A stretch of 64,000 bases of DNA from Henriciella sp. AS95 (GTDB lineage Bacteria > Pseudomonadota > Alphaproteobacteria > Caulobacterales > Hyphomonadaceae), in the NCBI RefSeq assembly GCF_038900055.1, contig NZ_JBBMQM010000001.1:62001-126000 (forward strand), written 5' to 3'. Under the pieces are notes generated by a model. It made no database searches and was not told where the DNA came from. It saw only the letters and a list, made by a program, of their open reading frames with translations. Of the stretch, positions 52,276-60,762 are shown piece by piece (the first letter of the stretch is position 1; the number at the start of each line of letters is the position of its first letter). A program made the position numbers and the translations under genes.

Positions 52276-53097
52276 ATGTTACAGAAATATGACACTCTTC
52301 GCACCGCGACACTGCTGGCCATTGCGGCAGCGGGCGGTGCCTTCGCCGCCTCGGCAGAGACGGTTTGCGACCTCTCCGATGGCTATGGCACTTCGCTTGT
52401 TTCCTATGTCGAAGAGGTAGACGCCTGCCTCGCAGAGAGTGACGCCTTCGCCGAAGATATGGAAGCCAGCCTCGCTGACCTGACCAATGCTGCGCGTAGC
52501 AAGGCCGGTCTGGAACCGGTGGCTCGCCGCGCCTCTCTCGACAAGGCAGCCCGTGCCCATGCGCTCGACATGGCGGCCCGCAACTATGCCGGCCACAATG
52601 ACCTTGAAGGCCGTGGCCATGTCTACCGGATGCGCGCGCTGGACCGCCAGCTGCTGACCGGGTCGACCGGCTCAAATGTCGTCGTGATGGCCGCTGATGC
52701 CGACTCTACCGATGTGTTCGACATGATCATCTCGGACGCGGCAAACCGCGAGAACCTCACGCACGATACCTTCACCGACACGGGCATTGGCGTCGCCGAA
52801 GCAAACGGCAAGATCTATGTCGTGCAGATGCTGACGACGGTGGATGGCGAGCTGGAAACCCCGCTTCCACTGTCGCTCGCATCCGGCACGAGCCTCGACC
52901 CGCGCATTCATGACAAGATGTTTCGCACGGCGGGATGGAACCTGTCGGACGAAGGCGGCCAACGCCTTGCCGGCGGCAAGATCATGCGCGTTGCTGCGGA
53001 CGATCTGACGTCTGAAGAGACGGCCTATCTCAATGTGCTCGTCAAAATGAACGCGGACACCTACGTCCTGCAAGGCCCGATGGTCTCCATGCAGTAG
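52276..53097 (+). CDS. secreted CAP-domain (SCP/PR1-like) protein
   Basis: A protein of about 273 residues with a signal peptide (LRTATLLAIAAAGGAFAASA) and a CAP domain: SLADLTNAARSKAGLEPVAR, DKAARAHALDMAARNYAGH (CAP1), then GSNVVVMAADADSTDVFDMI. Bacterial CAP (YkwD-like) proteins are secreted and mostly of unknown role, some acting on cell envelope or toxins. The ATG at 52276 is preferred to one at 52213 because it gives a clean signal peptide. A second CAP protein lies 3.3 kb downstream. Confidence 0.8.
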   Translation: MLQKYDTLRTATLLAIAAAGGAFAASAETVCDLSDGYGTSLVSYVEEVDACLAESDAFAEDMEASLADLTNAARSKAGLEPVARRASLDKAARAHALDMAARNYAGHNDLEGRGHVYRMRALDRQLLTGSTGSNVVVMAADADSTDVFDMIISDAANRENLTHDTFTDTGIGVAEANGKIYVVQMLTTVDGELETPLPLSLASGTSLDPRIHDKMFRTAGWNLSDEGGQRLAGGKIMRVAADDLTSEETAYLNVLVKMNADTYVLQGPMVSMQ

Positions 53098-53134
53098 ATC
53101 ACCCCCAGCGACGGGAGGAAGCTCCCGCCCGCCA

Positions 53135-53171
53135 GAAGGGCGCTGTTCTCCGGAATGGCGCCCTTCTTCTT
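53135..53171 (+). terminator. terminator after the first CAP-domain gene
   Basis: GAAGGGCGC and GCGCCCTTC form a 9-bp stem with a 14-nt loop, followed by TTCTT. A second small hairpin CGGGAG-GAAG-CTCCCG precedes it at 53112-53127. The rest of the gap to 53340 is AT-richer and shows no supported gene. Confidence 0.75.
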
Positions 53172-53340
53172 GAAGTACGTTGTGATTTTGAAATCCGGAA
53201 GTGTATCCCGTATATATGGAAACCCACCTATAGTTGCAGTAATGAAGTTTTTGGTCTTCAAATAGTCGAAGTGCTTAGTCCTTGCTTGGGCGAAGATTAT
53301 TTGAGTTGAGCTGGGGTCACCGGAGAGGGAGGAAAGTGCT

Positions 53341-54828
53341 TTGATAAGCATGCTTGAAGCTAAAAGTCAGCCGTTCAGACGAACGACTTGGGTAGTATTG
53401 GGTATACTATTTTGCTTCCTTTTGTCGGGTCGAATGACAACTGCCGCTCAAACGGCTTCGAGTGACTTTATTTGCCGAGCAGCTCCAATATCTACGATTT
53501 TCACCAACTACGGCGAAAAAAAGCTCGACATTAATGCCGCGGAAAAACGACACCAAGCCTGCGAAAACTCGTGTGCTACCGGCAATGCCGATAGTTGCTA
53601 TAAGCTCGCTCGGATCTATGAGCGCGACAGTCGATACTATGAGTATGAAAAAGGCGTGAGCTATTCAGGTCTTGATGATAATCGTCCCGGTCATCCTAAA
53701 ATGCTTGCCTTGATGAGGGGTTGTGAATTGGGCAGCGCAAAAAGCTGCTACAGTTGGGCACGAGAACGTGAGTTTGATTCAGCGCCAACAGCGAAAAATC
53801 AGGCGAAGGATGTTTATATCCGGGCGTGTATGCTTGGTGCAGAGGGAGCGTGCAATGAGCTGGCCAACTACCACAACATTAGTCTTTCTCCGAGCGAATC
53901 CGTACGAAACAGCCTCTCAGGCAGTCGGCGCTATGATCCAGGATTCGAATTTGTCTATTATTCAGATCGTCAATCCGGAAGTGGTGCGACACTTTCCATT
54001 ACTGAATTCGAAACCTACGCCCGAACAGAAGCGGCACGCCGCCCCGTTTTGTTGACCTACAGCCAACTACACCCTTGTGGGCAGCTGCTTGCGGTCGTTA
54101 CAGATATAGCAGATTCTGCTCTGCCCAAGACAGCAGAAGAAAAGCCAGTACTTGCGTCGTATTTTGGCCGTCTTGCTCGCCCATCCGATCCTGTTGTTGG
54201 AGCCTTCGCAAAACACGGAAAAACAGTAGGCGAAATCTCACCCGCTGCATTTGGATTTGTCGAGCTAGACGGAGAACTCTCAGTTACCAGCATAGAAGAG
54301 TACGTTCGTATTGCGGAGCGTGATGATTCCAATTTGACGGGCTTAGCAGCATCCCAATTCCTTCTCGACCAGATTGCTCAACGACTTGCTGAATATGGCG
54401 TGGAGTTGGCTCCTGAAATTGATAGTGAGGACGCATTGACAGCGCTTCAATGGGGAGGCGGGAAATGTGAGCACTACATGCTGAAACTAGCAGGAAGGAC
54501 GCCAGAAACGGCAAGCGGAGAGCCGACCTTCGTCGAGATGCGCGAGGCAATCAGAAGGGCTTTGGATAAACGTAATCCATCTGTAAGATCTGTAGAGTGG
54601 GAGGACCCTTCAATAAATCTGTCAAAAGTTGGCTGTCGTAAGCTGACCGACTCCATGTTTCGCTGTTCGTACAAATACGATGTCACCGCAGCCGGATGTG
54701 AAAGAGACCCAGCTGGTTGCGCTGCGAGTTTTTTCTGGAAGCAGTTTGGTTCTGAAGATTCTCATATCCAGTCAGGCCTCTTCACAAATTCCAATGGATC
54801 TTGGATGTTTCATGGATCGGGAACTTGA
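53341..54828 (+). CDS. secreted Cys-rich Sel1/TPR-like repeat protein
   Basis: A 495-residue protein with a signal peptide or membrane anchor (TWVVLGILFCFLLSG) and at least three 36-residue helical repeats, each with paired Cys: ACENSCATGNADSCYKLARI, GCELGSAKSCYSWARE, ACMLGAEGACNELANY. This matches the Sel1-like repeats of Helicobacter Hcp proteins, in which Cys pairs staple the helices. The middle and C-terminal parts (about 200-495) are unlike any family I know and hold four more Cys. TTG at 53341 has GGAGG 8 nt upstream; an ATG three codons on is possible. The gene is AT-rich compared with neighbours. Confidence 0.75.
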   Translation: MISMLEAKSQPFRRTTWVVLGILFCFLLSGRMTTAAQTASSDFICRAAPISTIFTNYGEKKLDINAAEKRHQACENSCATGNADSCYKLARIYERDSRYYEYEKGVSYSGLDDNRPGHPKMLALMRGCELGSAKSCYSWAREREFDSAPTAKNQAKDVYIRACMLGAEGACNELANYHNISLSPSESVRNSLSGSRRYDPGFEFVYYSDRQSGSGATLSITEFETYARTEAARRPVLLTYSQLHPCGQLLAVVTDIADSALPKTAEEKPVLASYFGRLARPSDPVVGAFAKHGKTVGEISPAAFGFVELDGELSVTSIEEYVRIAERDDSNLTGLAASQFLLDQIAQRLAEYGVELAPEIDSEDALTALQWGGGKCEHYMLKLAGRTPETASGEPTFVEMREAIRRALDKRNPSVRSVEWEDPSINLSKVGCRKLTDSMFRCSYKYDVTAAGCERDPAGCAASFFWKQFGSEDSHIQSGLFTNSNGSWMFHGSGT

Positions 54829-54897
54829 GGGTAATTATACACACTCGAACCGAGGTTGCCGCTTTTCGTTGTGAGGCCTAACCGGTAGACCTCGGCC

Positions 54898-55581
54898 ATG
54901 ATCAGCTCTTTCCTCATCGCCATGTCGGGCGGGTCCGGCTCCGGCAAGTCCACGCTTGCCGATGCCCTCATCGACCGCCTCGGGCCCGGCCAGGCCGTCA
55001 TCTTCCACGAAGATGGGTATTACTGGCCCATGCGCCACTATGGCCCGTGTGAAACCGAGGCGCAGCGCGCACAGATCATCGCTGCAGCGAATTATGACGA
55101 CCCGGCCTCGAAGGATACGCGCCATCTCGCCAATGATTTGGCCGCGCTGAAATCCGGCCAGTATATCGACCAGCCAGTCTATGATTTCGATCGTCATGAC
55201 CGCGCAGCTAACGAGACGCATCGCATCGATCCTGCGCCGATTATCATTCTTGAAGGCATCCATGCCTTGTCGGTGCCGGAGATGATCCCACTGATCGACC
55301 TGTCTATCTATGTCGACACGCCAGACGACCTTCGCCTCGCGCGCCGGTTGCGCCGGGATGTGATCGAACGCGGCCGGACGGTTGAGAATGTGCTGCAGCA
55401 TTATCTCGATACGGTGCGCGCGGCCCACTACCGCTTTACCTTCCCGTCAAAGTTCGAGGCTGATCTGGTTATCGCCGATGAAGGCCTGCCGGCGTATGGG
55501 AAAGTCTGCCCAGGCGAGGACGCGATTGACCGCATGCTCGCTCCGGTCATCTCTCGCCTGCAAAGTGCCGGTGTGCTGTAA
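54898..55581 (+). CDS. uridine kinase-family nucleoside kinase
   Basis: A 227-residue P-loop kinase with Walker A GGSGSGKST (residues 10-18), IFHEDGYYWPMRHY (Asp/Tyr substrate-binding), YDFDRHDR, IILEGIHAL (the G-I-H-A block), and RLARRLRRDVIERGRTVE (lid). This matches uridine/phosphoribulokinase family. Most likely it phosphorylates uridine or cytidine, though relatives act on other nucleosides. Gene lies 69 nt after the Sel1-like gene and 14 nt before the second CAP gene. Confidence 0.85.
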   Translation: MISSFLIAMSGGSGSGKSTLADALIDRLGPGQAVIFHEDGYYWPMRHYGPCETEAQRAQIIAAANYDDPASKDTRHLANDLAALKSGQYIDQPVYDFDRHDRAANETHRIDPAPIIILEGIHALSVPEMIPLIDLSIYVDTPDDLRLARRLRRDVIERGRTVENVLQHYLDTVRAAHYRFTFPSKFEADLVIADEGLPAYGKVCPGEDAIDRMLAPVISRLQSAGVL

Positions 55582-55595
55582 AGCGTTTTCGGGCT

Positions 55596-56468
55596 ATGCT
55601 GCCCGTCATGATTGGGAAAGCGAGGATACTGGCAGCGCTTTTCGCGCTGGTGCCCCTGGGGGCCCATGCCATCTGTGACGCCTCAATTGATGCGCGATCA
55701 ACAGACCTGCCGGACTACGTCCTGAGCGGTCAGGCCTGCCTCGCTGAGCCACCCGACGGCTATTCATTCGACGGCGCTTTCGAAGCCGAGATTGTTGATC
55801 TGATAAACGAAGAGCGCCGCGCCCATGACCTCCCTGCCCTTCCCGTGCGCATCGAACTGCGCGACGCGGCCCGATGGCACAGCCTCGACATGGCGGCGAA
55901 CGACTTCTTCGCTCATGTCAGCATGGATGAGCGCCTGCCCGCCGCGCGCATCACCGCCTTCGACCGCACGCTCCTGTCCAGCATTCAGCGTGAGAATATC
56001 GCCGCCATCACGGGCCATGTAGACTGGGAAACCGCGATCAAGTCCCTGCATGATGGCCTGATGGATAGTCCCGGTCACCGCAAGGCGATCCTGGCCGATG
56101 ATGTAAACCAGCTCGCGATCGGCATTGTGACCGCGAAGAATGGAATCTGGCTGACGGAGCTTTTCGTCAAACAGGACGGAGCCTTCGAACAGCCCGTCCC
56201 GCTGCGCCTTGCGGCGGGCACATTGATTGATCAACCGGCGACAATTGAGGATTGGGAATGGTCAGGTCTGGCGCTGCGACAGGGCGGCAAGGTCAATGAT
56301 CTGAAGACGAGGCGTGGCGCCAGGCACCGCATTCCGGCCAGCGCCGACGGTGTTTATGCGCTCACTGTCCGCGGCGAGAAGCCGGGGCCGACGCCAGACT
56401 CCTGCCGCTACATGCACTTTTCCGGGCCCAGGGTCGAAATTGTGCCGAAGCCTGCAGGGTCCAGTTAG
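55596..56468 (+). CDS. secreted CAP-domain protein (second copy)
   Basis: A 290-residue protein with a signal peptide (RILAALFALVPLGAHA) and a CAP domain: INEERRAHDLPALPVRIELR, DAARWHSLDMAANDFFAHVS (CAP1), ERENIAAI-type RENIAAITGHVDW, and MDSPGHRKAIL. A C-terminal part of about 80 residues follows with a basic patch. It is related to the CAP gene at 52276 in domain but not closely in sequence. Starts at ATG 55596 or 55608. Probably in the same transcript as the kinase. Confidence 0.82.
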   Translation: MLPVMIGKARILAALFALVPLGAHAICDASIDARSTDLPDYVLSGQACLAEPPDGYSFDGAFEAEIVDLINEERRAHDLPALPVRIELRDAARWHSLDMAANDFFAHVSMDERLPAARITAFDRTLLSSIQRENIAAITGHVDWETAIKSLHDGLMDSPGHRKAILADDVNQLAIGIVTAKNGIWLTELFVKQDGAFEQPVPLRLAAGTLIDQPATIEDWEWSGLALRQGGKVNDLKTRRGARHRIPASADGVYALTVRGEKPGPTPDSCRYMHFSGPRVEIVPKPAGSS

Positions 56469-56476
56469 TCTGCCGA

Positions 56477-57157
56477 CTAGAGAAACCCGATAATCTCGTT
56501 CAGCGGCTTTTTCTTGAGCGCATGTTTGGGCACAACGGCGTCTTCGGCCGGGTGGCCGACAACAAGGATCAGGAACGGCTTTTCGGTCTTTGGCCGACCG
56601 CAGATCTCGTTGAGGAAATTCATCGGGTTTGGCGTGTGCACCAGCGTCGCGAGGCCTGCTTCGTGGCAGGCCGCGATCAGCAGACCCGTCGCGATCCCGA
56701 CGCTCTCATGGATATAGTAATTCTTGTTGTCGTCGCCGGCGTCAACGCCGCCGCGGCGCTGGGCGAAGATGCAGATCAGCCAGGGCGCGGTTTCGAGATA
56801 GGGTTTGTCGGCATCGGTGCCGATCGGCGCGAGCGCGCCCAGCCATTCATCACCCGCCCTGCCAGCATAGAAAGCGCGCTCTTCAGCCTCGGCGGCCTCG
56901 CGTATCTGGCGCTTTTTCTCCGGCGACCCAACGCACGCAAAATACCAGGGCTGATGGTTGGCCCCTGAGGGCGCAGACCCGGCTGCCCAGACGCAGCCTT
57001 CGATGACATCCTTGGCGACATATTTGTCGGAGAAGTGTCGCACAGAGCGCCGCGTCCGGAGTTTCTGATGAAACTCACGAACGCGAACCAGCATCTCTTC
57101 CCAGCCAGGTTCGCCATAGCCTTCCAGCGGGACATGGGTGTCAGGAGATGTTTTCAT
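56477..57157 (-). CDS. iodotyrosine deiodinase/nitroreductase-family flavoprotein
   Basis: A 226-residue FMN-dependent protein. [20 protein letters not shown], then [20 protein letters not shown] and [15 protein letters not shown] match iodotyrosine deiodinase-like nitroreductases (IYD/HalD group), which reductively remove halogens from tyrosines, better than general nitroreductases. A Glu/Tyr pair in the lid ([13 protein letters not shown]) is compatible with a substrate-binding lid. Converges with the CAP gene, 8 nt apart. The substrate in this organism is unknown; marine relatives handle halogenated aromatic compounds. Confidence 0.85.
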   Translation of the reverse strand: MKTSPDTHVPLEGYGEPGWEEMLVRVREFHQKLRTRRSVRHFSDKYVAKDVIEGCVWAAGSAPSGANHQPWYFACVGSPEKKRQIREAAEAEERAFYAGRAGDEWLGALAPIGTDADKPYLETAPWLICIFAQRRGGVDAGDDNKNYYIHESVGIATGLLIAACHEAGLATLVHTPNPMNFLNEICGRPKTEKPFLILVVGHPAEDAVVPKHALKKKPLNEIIGFL

Positions 57158-57196
57158 CGCGCGACGGTAGCGTATCGACGCACGCGCCGGAACGCA

Positions 57197-58183
57197 TCAA
57201 TTGCTGAAAATGATCGCTCGGGCTGCCGGGTCCATTTCAAAACCGCTGGCGCTTTCGGCAAAAAGCACCGTGTCGGTCTGCATGTACATGACGCCGGGTT
57301 TGAGCTTTCGATCGAGCCATTCGACATCCGGGCTGTCGTCTGCAACGCGCAGGTTTCCGAGATAATAGAAATGCGCGCTATCAGCCATAATCGCGTGGCC
57401 AAGAATGACCAACGGATCGAGCGATCCCCCGAAAAGCTCGTCGCATTTGGCGGCCGCTTCGGCAGCGCCCATCGCGGTTTCACCGGTATCCGACCGGATG
57501 TGGAGCAGATAATCGCTGTCCCCACGTGGATCCTGCGCAAAGCCCATGACGAGCGCCGATGGCATGTCGGTGCGGCAGGTGACATGTCCCAGGGTCAGGG
57601 CGACCCTGGTCCCGACAAGGCCGCAGGGCGTGGAGCTCTTCGTGCGGAGAAACTTGGTGACAATCCCGGTCGACGCGCAGGACAGAAGCTGCTCACGCGT
57701 CACGATCCGGAAAAAGTCTCCGCAATAGAGAAGCCCCTGGACGAGGCCCTCATTGGCCAGTTGCGGCGCGTCGCATCCGGCATTCGAACGCGCCTCGGTC
57801 AAGCTGATCGTGTCACGCACTGTCTCACCGTCGATACGGCGGACAAAATCGGCGTCATAGGTGCCGGTGGGCAGATTCGAGGCGTACTCGTATAGCTGCG
57901 GCGCGGTTTCGAACCGCTCGCCATTCAGCGTCACAAGTTGATTATACTGGGCGAACAGGGCTGCGGCCTCATCATTTCCGTGCGTGTAATCGTAGATGAC
58001 GAGATGTCCGTCCTTGAAGCCGTCGCGTGGCTTATACGCGCCTGTATCGACGGCCAGAGGAAAGTGGCGCGGGCCAAAGCTTGCCGGGGCGTCCCCCAAC
58101 AGCTCTGGCGTCTGGGCATGGCTGAACGACATGGACATCAGCATGCTCGCCAATCCAATGAGAACAGATCTTATTGGGCTCAT
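57197..58183 (-). CDS. hypothetical secreted protein
   Basis: A protein of about 328 residues with a signal peptide (VLIGLASMLMSMSFSHA) and at least six Cys in the mature part (SNAGCDAPQL, GLLYCGDFFR, LLSCASTGI, STPCGLVG, VTCRTDM, AKCDELF). No family recognised. GGAGG lies 5 nt before the ATG at 58183. It lies 39 nt upstream of the deiodinase-like gene in the same direction and may be co-transcribed with it. Confidence 0.7.
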   Translation of the reverse strand: MSPIRSVLIGLASMLMSMSFSHAQTPELLGDAPASFGPRHFPLAVDTGAYKPRDGFKDGHLVIYDYTHGNDEAAALFAQYNQLVTLNGERFETAPQLYEYASNLPTGTYDADFVRRIDGETVRDTISLTEARSNAGCDAPQLANEGLVQGLLYCGDFFRIVTREQLLSCASTGIVTKFLRTKSSTPCGLVGTRVALTLGHVTCRTDMPSALVMGFAQDPRGDSDYLLHIRSDTGETAMGAAEAAAKCDELFGGSLDPLVILGHAIMADSAHFYYLGNLRVADDSPDVEWLDRKLKPGVMYMQTDTVLFAESASGFEMDPAARAIIFSN

Positions 58184-58255
58184 CACTGCCTCCAATTCGC
58201 TTGGGCTCAGACGCCCCGCTCTACTGATAAAGGCGCAGGAATCCGGCAGGCCGGG

Positions 58256-58510
58256 TCAGCGATTGTTCAACTCTGACCTGACAAGTTCGAGGCCACGCCG
58301 TGTGATGCGGTAGGGCTCGCCGCCTTTCGAAGCGATGGCGCGTTTGCGTTTCAGCTTGCGGAAGAGGTTCTCGTCGAGGCCGGGATAGCGCCAGCCATCG
58401 CGGCTGAAGCAGTGGAGTTCGGCGAGTTTCTTTTTCTGCCTGACAACTTCGATGCGCCCGCCCTGAGCGAGCAGGTGGAGGATGCGCTGTTCGGCGCGGG
58501 AGATATCCAT
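58256..58510 (-). CDS. YjhX/UPF0386-family protein
   Basis: An 84-residue protein matching YjhX: MDISRAEQRILHLLAQGGRI at the start, RDGWRYPGLDENLFRKLKRK in the middle and GEPYRITRRGLELVRSELNN at the end. E. coli YjhX (85 aa) has been described as the toxin of a YjhX-YjhQ pair; no YjhQ-like acetyltransferase is adjacent here. The fold looks like a winged helix. An ATG at codon -19 (58567) would add a basic stretch without family match, so the ATG at 58510 is preferred. Confidence 0.85.
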   Translation of the reverse strand: MDISRAEQRILHLLAQGGRIEVVRQKKKLAELHCFSRDGWRYPGLDENLFRKLKRKRAIASKGGEPYRITRRGLELVRSELNNR

Positions 58511-58720
58511 GTGTCTGTAGTCCGGAGGTTTGCGCCGCTTGACCCGCACGGGTTGGGCGCATGACAAGTCTCAGCCTCTCAAGATGAGAGACCGGTTTTC
58601 GCTTGTCGGCCTGCCTTACCTTTCGGCGTGTACGGCAAGCCCCTCTAGCGGGACTCAGACAAATTGCGTGTCATCAACACTCCGTTGGAGCTTCATATCT
58701 GGGCGTAATAGATTTGCCCG

Positions 58721-60691
58721 TCAAGACACCGGGGCGGCAGATTCCGGCGGCTCACCGCCCCGTTCATGTTTCTCGATCATCTCCAGCGTATCACGCACAT
58801 CGGGATGTGTGTCCTTCATCTTTTCGCGTTGCAGCGGCAGGATGGTGCGCCATTCTTCTAGAGCCATTTCTACCTCACCCAGCTCTGCCCGGATCCTTGC
58901 CTGGAGCCATCGTGTTCGAAGCACGTGCGGATGTTCCGCGCCCAGGACCCGCTCCCTAACCGGCAGCAGGGCGGTGACCTTTTCGAGAGCCGCCCCCGCA
59001 TCTCCGGTTTTGGACAGGAGTTGGGCTTCTAGATAGCGGGTGGAGAGCACGTCCGGATGTTTCGCGCCCTGAACCCGCTGATAGACCGGCAGCAAGGCGG
59101 TGACCTTTTCGAGGGCTGCGCCCGCGTCTCCGATGTCGGACAGGAGCCTGGCTTCAAGATAGCGGGTGGCGAGCACCTCCGGATGTTCCGCGCCCTGAAC
59201 CCGCTGATAGACCGGCAGCAAGGCGGTGACCTTTTCGAGGGCTGCGCCCGCGTCTCCGGTTTTGGACAGGAGTTGGGCTTCAAGATAGCGGGTGGAGAGC
59301 ACGTCCGGATGTTCCGCGCCCTGCACACGCTCGCTGATCGGCAGCAAGGCGGTGACCTTTTCGAGGGCTGCACCCGCGTCTCCGGTGTTGGACAGGAGCT
59401 GGGCTTCAAGATAGCGGGTGGTGAGCACGTACGGATGTTCCGCGCCCTGAACCCGCTCTCTGACCGGCAGCAGGGCGGTGACCTTTTCGAGGGCTGCGCC
59501 CGCGTCTCCGGTTTTGGACAGGAGCCTGGCTTCAAGATAGCGGGTGGTGAGCACGTGCGGATGTTCCGCGCCCTGCAAACGCTGGTAGACCGGCAGCAGG
59601 GCGGTGACCTTTTCGAGAGCCGCCCCCGCATCTCCGGTTTCGGACAGGAGGTACGATTCAAGATGGCGGGTGCTGAGCACGTGCGGATGTTCCACGCCCT
59701 GAACCCGCTCGAAGACCGGCAGGAGGGCGGTGACCTTTTCAAGGGCTGCGCCCGCATCTCCGGTTTCGGACAGGAGCTGGGCTTCTAGATAGCGGGTGGA
59801 GAGCACGTACGGATGTTCCGCACCCTGCACACGCGCGATGTTCGGCAGCAGGGCGGTGACCTTTTCGAGGGCGCTCCGGGACTCGCCCGCGAAGCCGAGG
59901 GATTGCGCCTCCCAGAAACGAACACTCAACCCGAGCGTCGTCTCAAACAGATTTGCGCGCCGCGCGGCCAGAACGCCGCGTCCCGCAAGCCGTCGCGCCA
60001 TTCGATAATGGCCTTGTTCAAATAGTTTTCGGGTCTTGGCGACAATTGCGTCTATCAAAGCACCAGCGGCCGCAGGATCAGATGGCAGGCTGGAAATCTC
60101 CAGGTCATCGTCTGTCATTGAGTCGCCGAAGTCCGCACGCGCGGCGATGATTTCATCCATGATCAGTTTAGAATCCCGGTCGGCGGGTTCCAGCAAGGCG
60201 GCGAGCTGGGCATAGCGGCCAGCTGTACCCAGGGCCTGAGCCTGCGGCTGTTCAGCCATCAGTGAAAGGGCGTGGTCCGCCAGCTGGCGGGAGACACTGG
60301 CGAGCCCTTCCGACACATTGTCGAAACCGTTCGACAGGATCCGGATGGCGGATTCATGATTGCCCTGACTGTGTTCGCGATCAGCCTTTTCCTGCCAACG
60401 CTCCGGCATCCAGAGGGCGGCGAAGTTGCGCTCCTGTTCGGCCTCTTTTTCCGCCTTGTCCCGTTCGCTGGCCAGTGCCCGGTTCTCAGCTTCCAGCCGT
60501 TTGATGCGGCCCGTCTTGTCTCGCACGCGCAGGAATGACCACAGGTTGGCCAGAATGGGCAGCAGCGTGACCGACGCAAGAGTGACACCGATGGCGACCT
60601 GGTTTGCAGGTGTCTGGCCGGAGAAGTCTTCAACCGCCCGGCCAAAATATTCGGCGATTGCACCCGACATGCTCATCGAAAACGTCCCCAT
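58721..60691 (-). CDS. membrane-anchored TPR protein with tandem 42-residue repeats
   Basis: A 656-residue protein. One membrane helix (about 33-53, VAIGVTLASVTLLPILANLW) is followed by a coiled coil (RLEAENRALASERDKAEKEA) and helical repeats. From about residue 270 there are nine units of 42 residues, seven nearly identical, each a helical pair with the pattern GDAGAALEKVTALLP then QGAEHP and VLSTRYLEAQLLS. This is the kinesin-light-chain-type TPR (TPR_12), which binds peptides or proteins. The units at the ends are more diverged. The ATG at 60691 or 60676 can start it. It follows fabI by 71 nt. Confidence 0.85.
   Translation of the reverse strand: MGTFSMSMSGAIAEYFGRAVEDFSGQTPANQVAIGVTLASVTLLPILANLWSFLRVRDKTGRIKRLEAENRALASERDKAEKEAEQERNFAALWMPERWQEKADREHSQGNHESAIRILSNGFDNVSEGLASVSRQLADHALSLMAEQPQAQALGTAGRYAQLAALLEPADRDSKLIMDEIIAARADFGDSMTDDDLEISSLPSDPAAAGALIDAIVAKTRKLFEQGHYRMARRLAGRGVLAARRANLFETTLGLSVRFWEAQSLGFAGESRSALEKVTALLPNIARVQGAEHPYVLSTRYLEAQLLSETGDAGAALEKVTALLPVFERVQGVEHPHVLSTRHLESYLLSETGDAGAALEKVTALLPVYQRLQGAEHPHVLTTRYLEARLLSKTGDAGAALEKVTALLPVRERVQGAEHPYVLTTRYLEAQLLSNTGDAGAALEKVTALLPISERVQGAEHPDVLSTRYLEAQLLSKTGDAGAALEKVTALLPVYQRVQGAEHPEVLATRYLEARLLSDIGDAGAALEKVTALLPVYQRVQGAKHPDVLSTRYLEAQLLSKTGDAGAALEKVTALLPVRERVLGAEHPHVLRTRWLQARIRAELGEVEMALEEWRTILPLQREKMKDTHPDVRDTLEMIEKHERGGEPPESAAPVS
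58930..59935. repeat. 126-bp tandem repeat array (eight units)
   Basis: The string GCGGTGACC recurs at 58971, 59097, 59223, 59349, 59475, 59601, 59727 and 59853, exactly 126 bp apart, and the surrounding bases agree closely between units. The period is 42 codons, so copy-number change keeps the frame. Identity at synonymous sites points to recent duplication or gene conversion. Confidence 0.95.
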
Positions 60692-60695
60692 CAGC

Positions 60696-60720
60696 GCCTC
60701 AACCTGGGCGAGGTTGAGGC
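60696..60720 (-). promoter_or_regulatory. 10-bp hairpin covering the ribosome site of the TPR gene
   Basis: GCCTCAACCT and AGGTTGAGGC pair perfectly around a GGGCG loop. In the minus-strand transcript the second arm contains the GAGGC that would serve as ribosome site for the ATG at 60691. No T-run follows on either strand, so it is not an obvious terminator. It could control translation of the TPR gene. Confidence 0.5.
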
Positions 60721-60762
60721 TTCATGCTGTCGTCGCCCAAGCGGGACGTCAAGGACGGAGGT

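Noticed and set aside
53061-53351. 96-codon minus-strand frame
   Set aside because: It covers the terminator of the CAP gene and the Sel1-like upstream region, has no clear ribosome site and no family.
59057-59788. 243-codon frame antisense to the TPR repeats
   Set aside because: The repeat in the translation only mirrors the 126-bp repeat; the sense frame encodes real TPR units.
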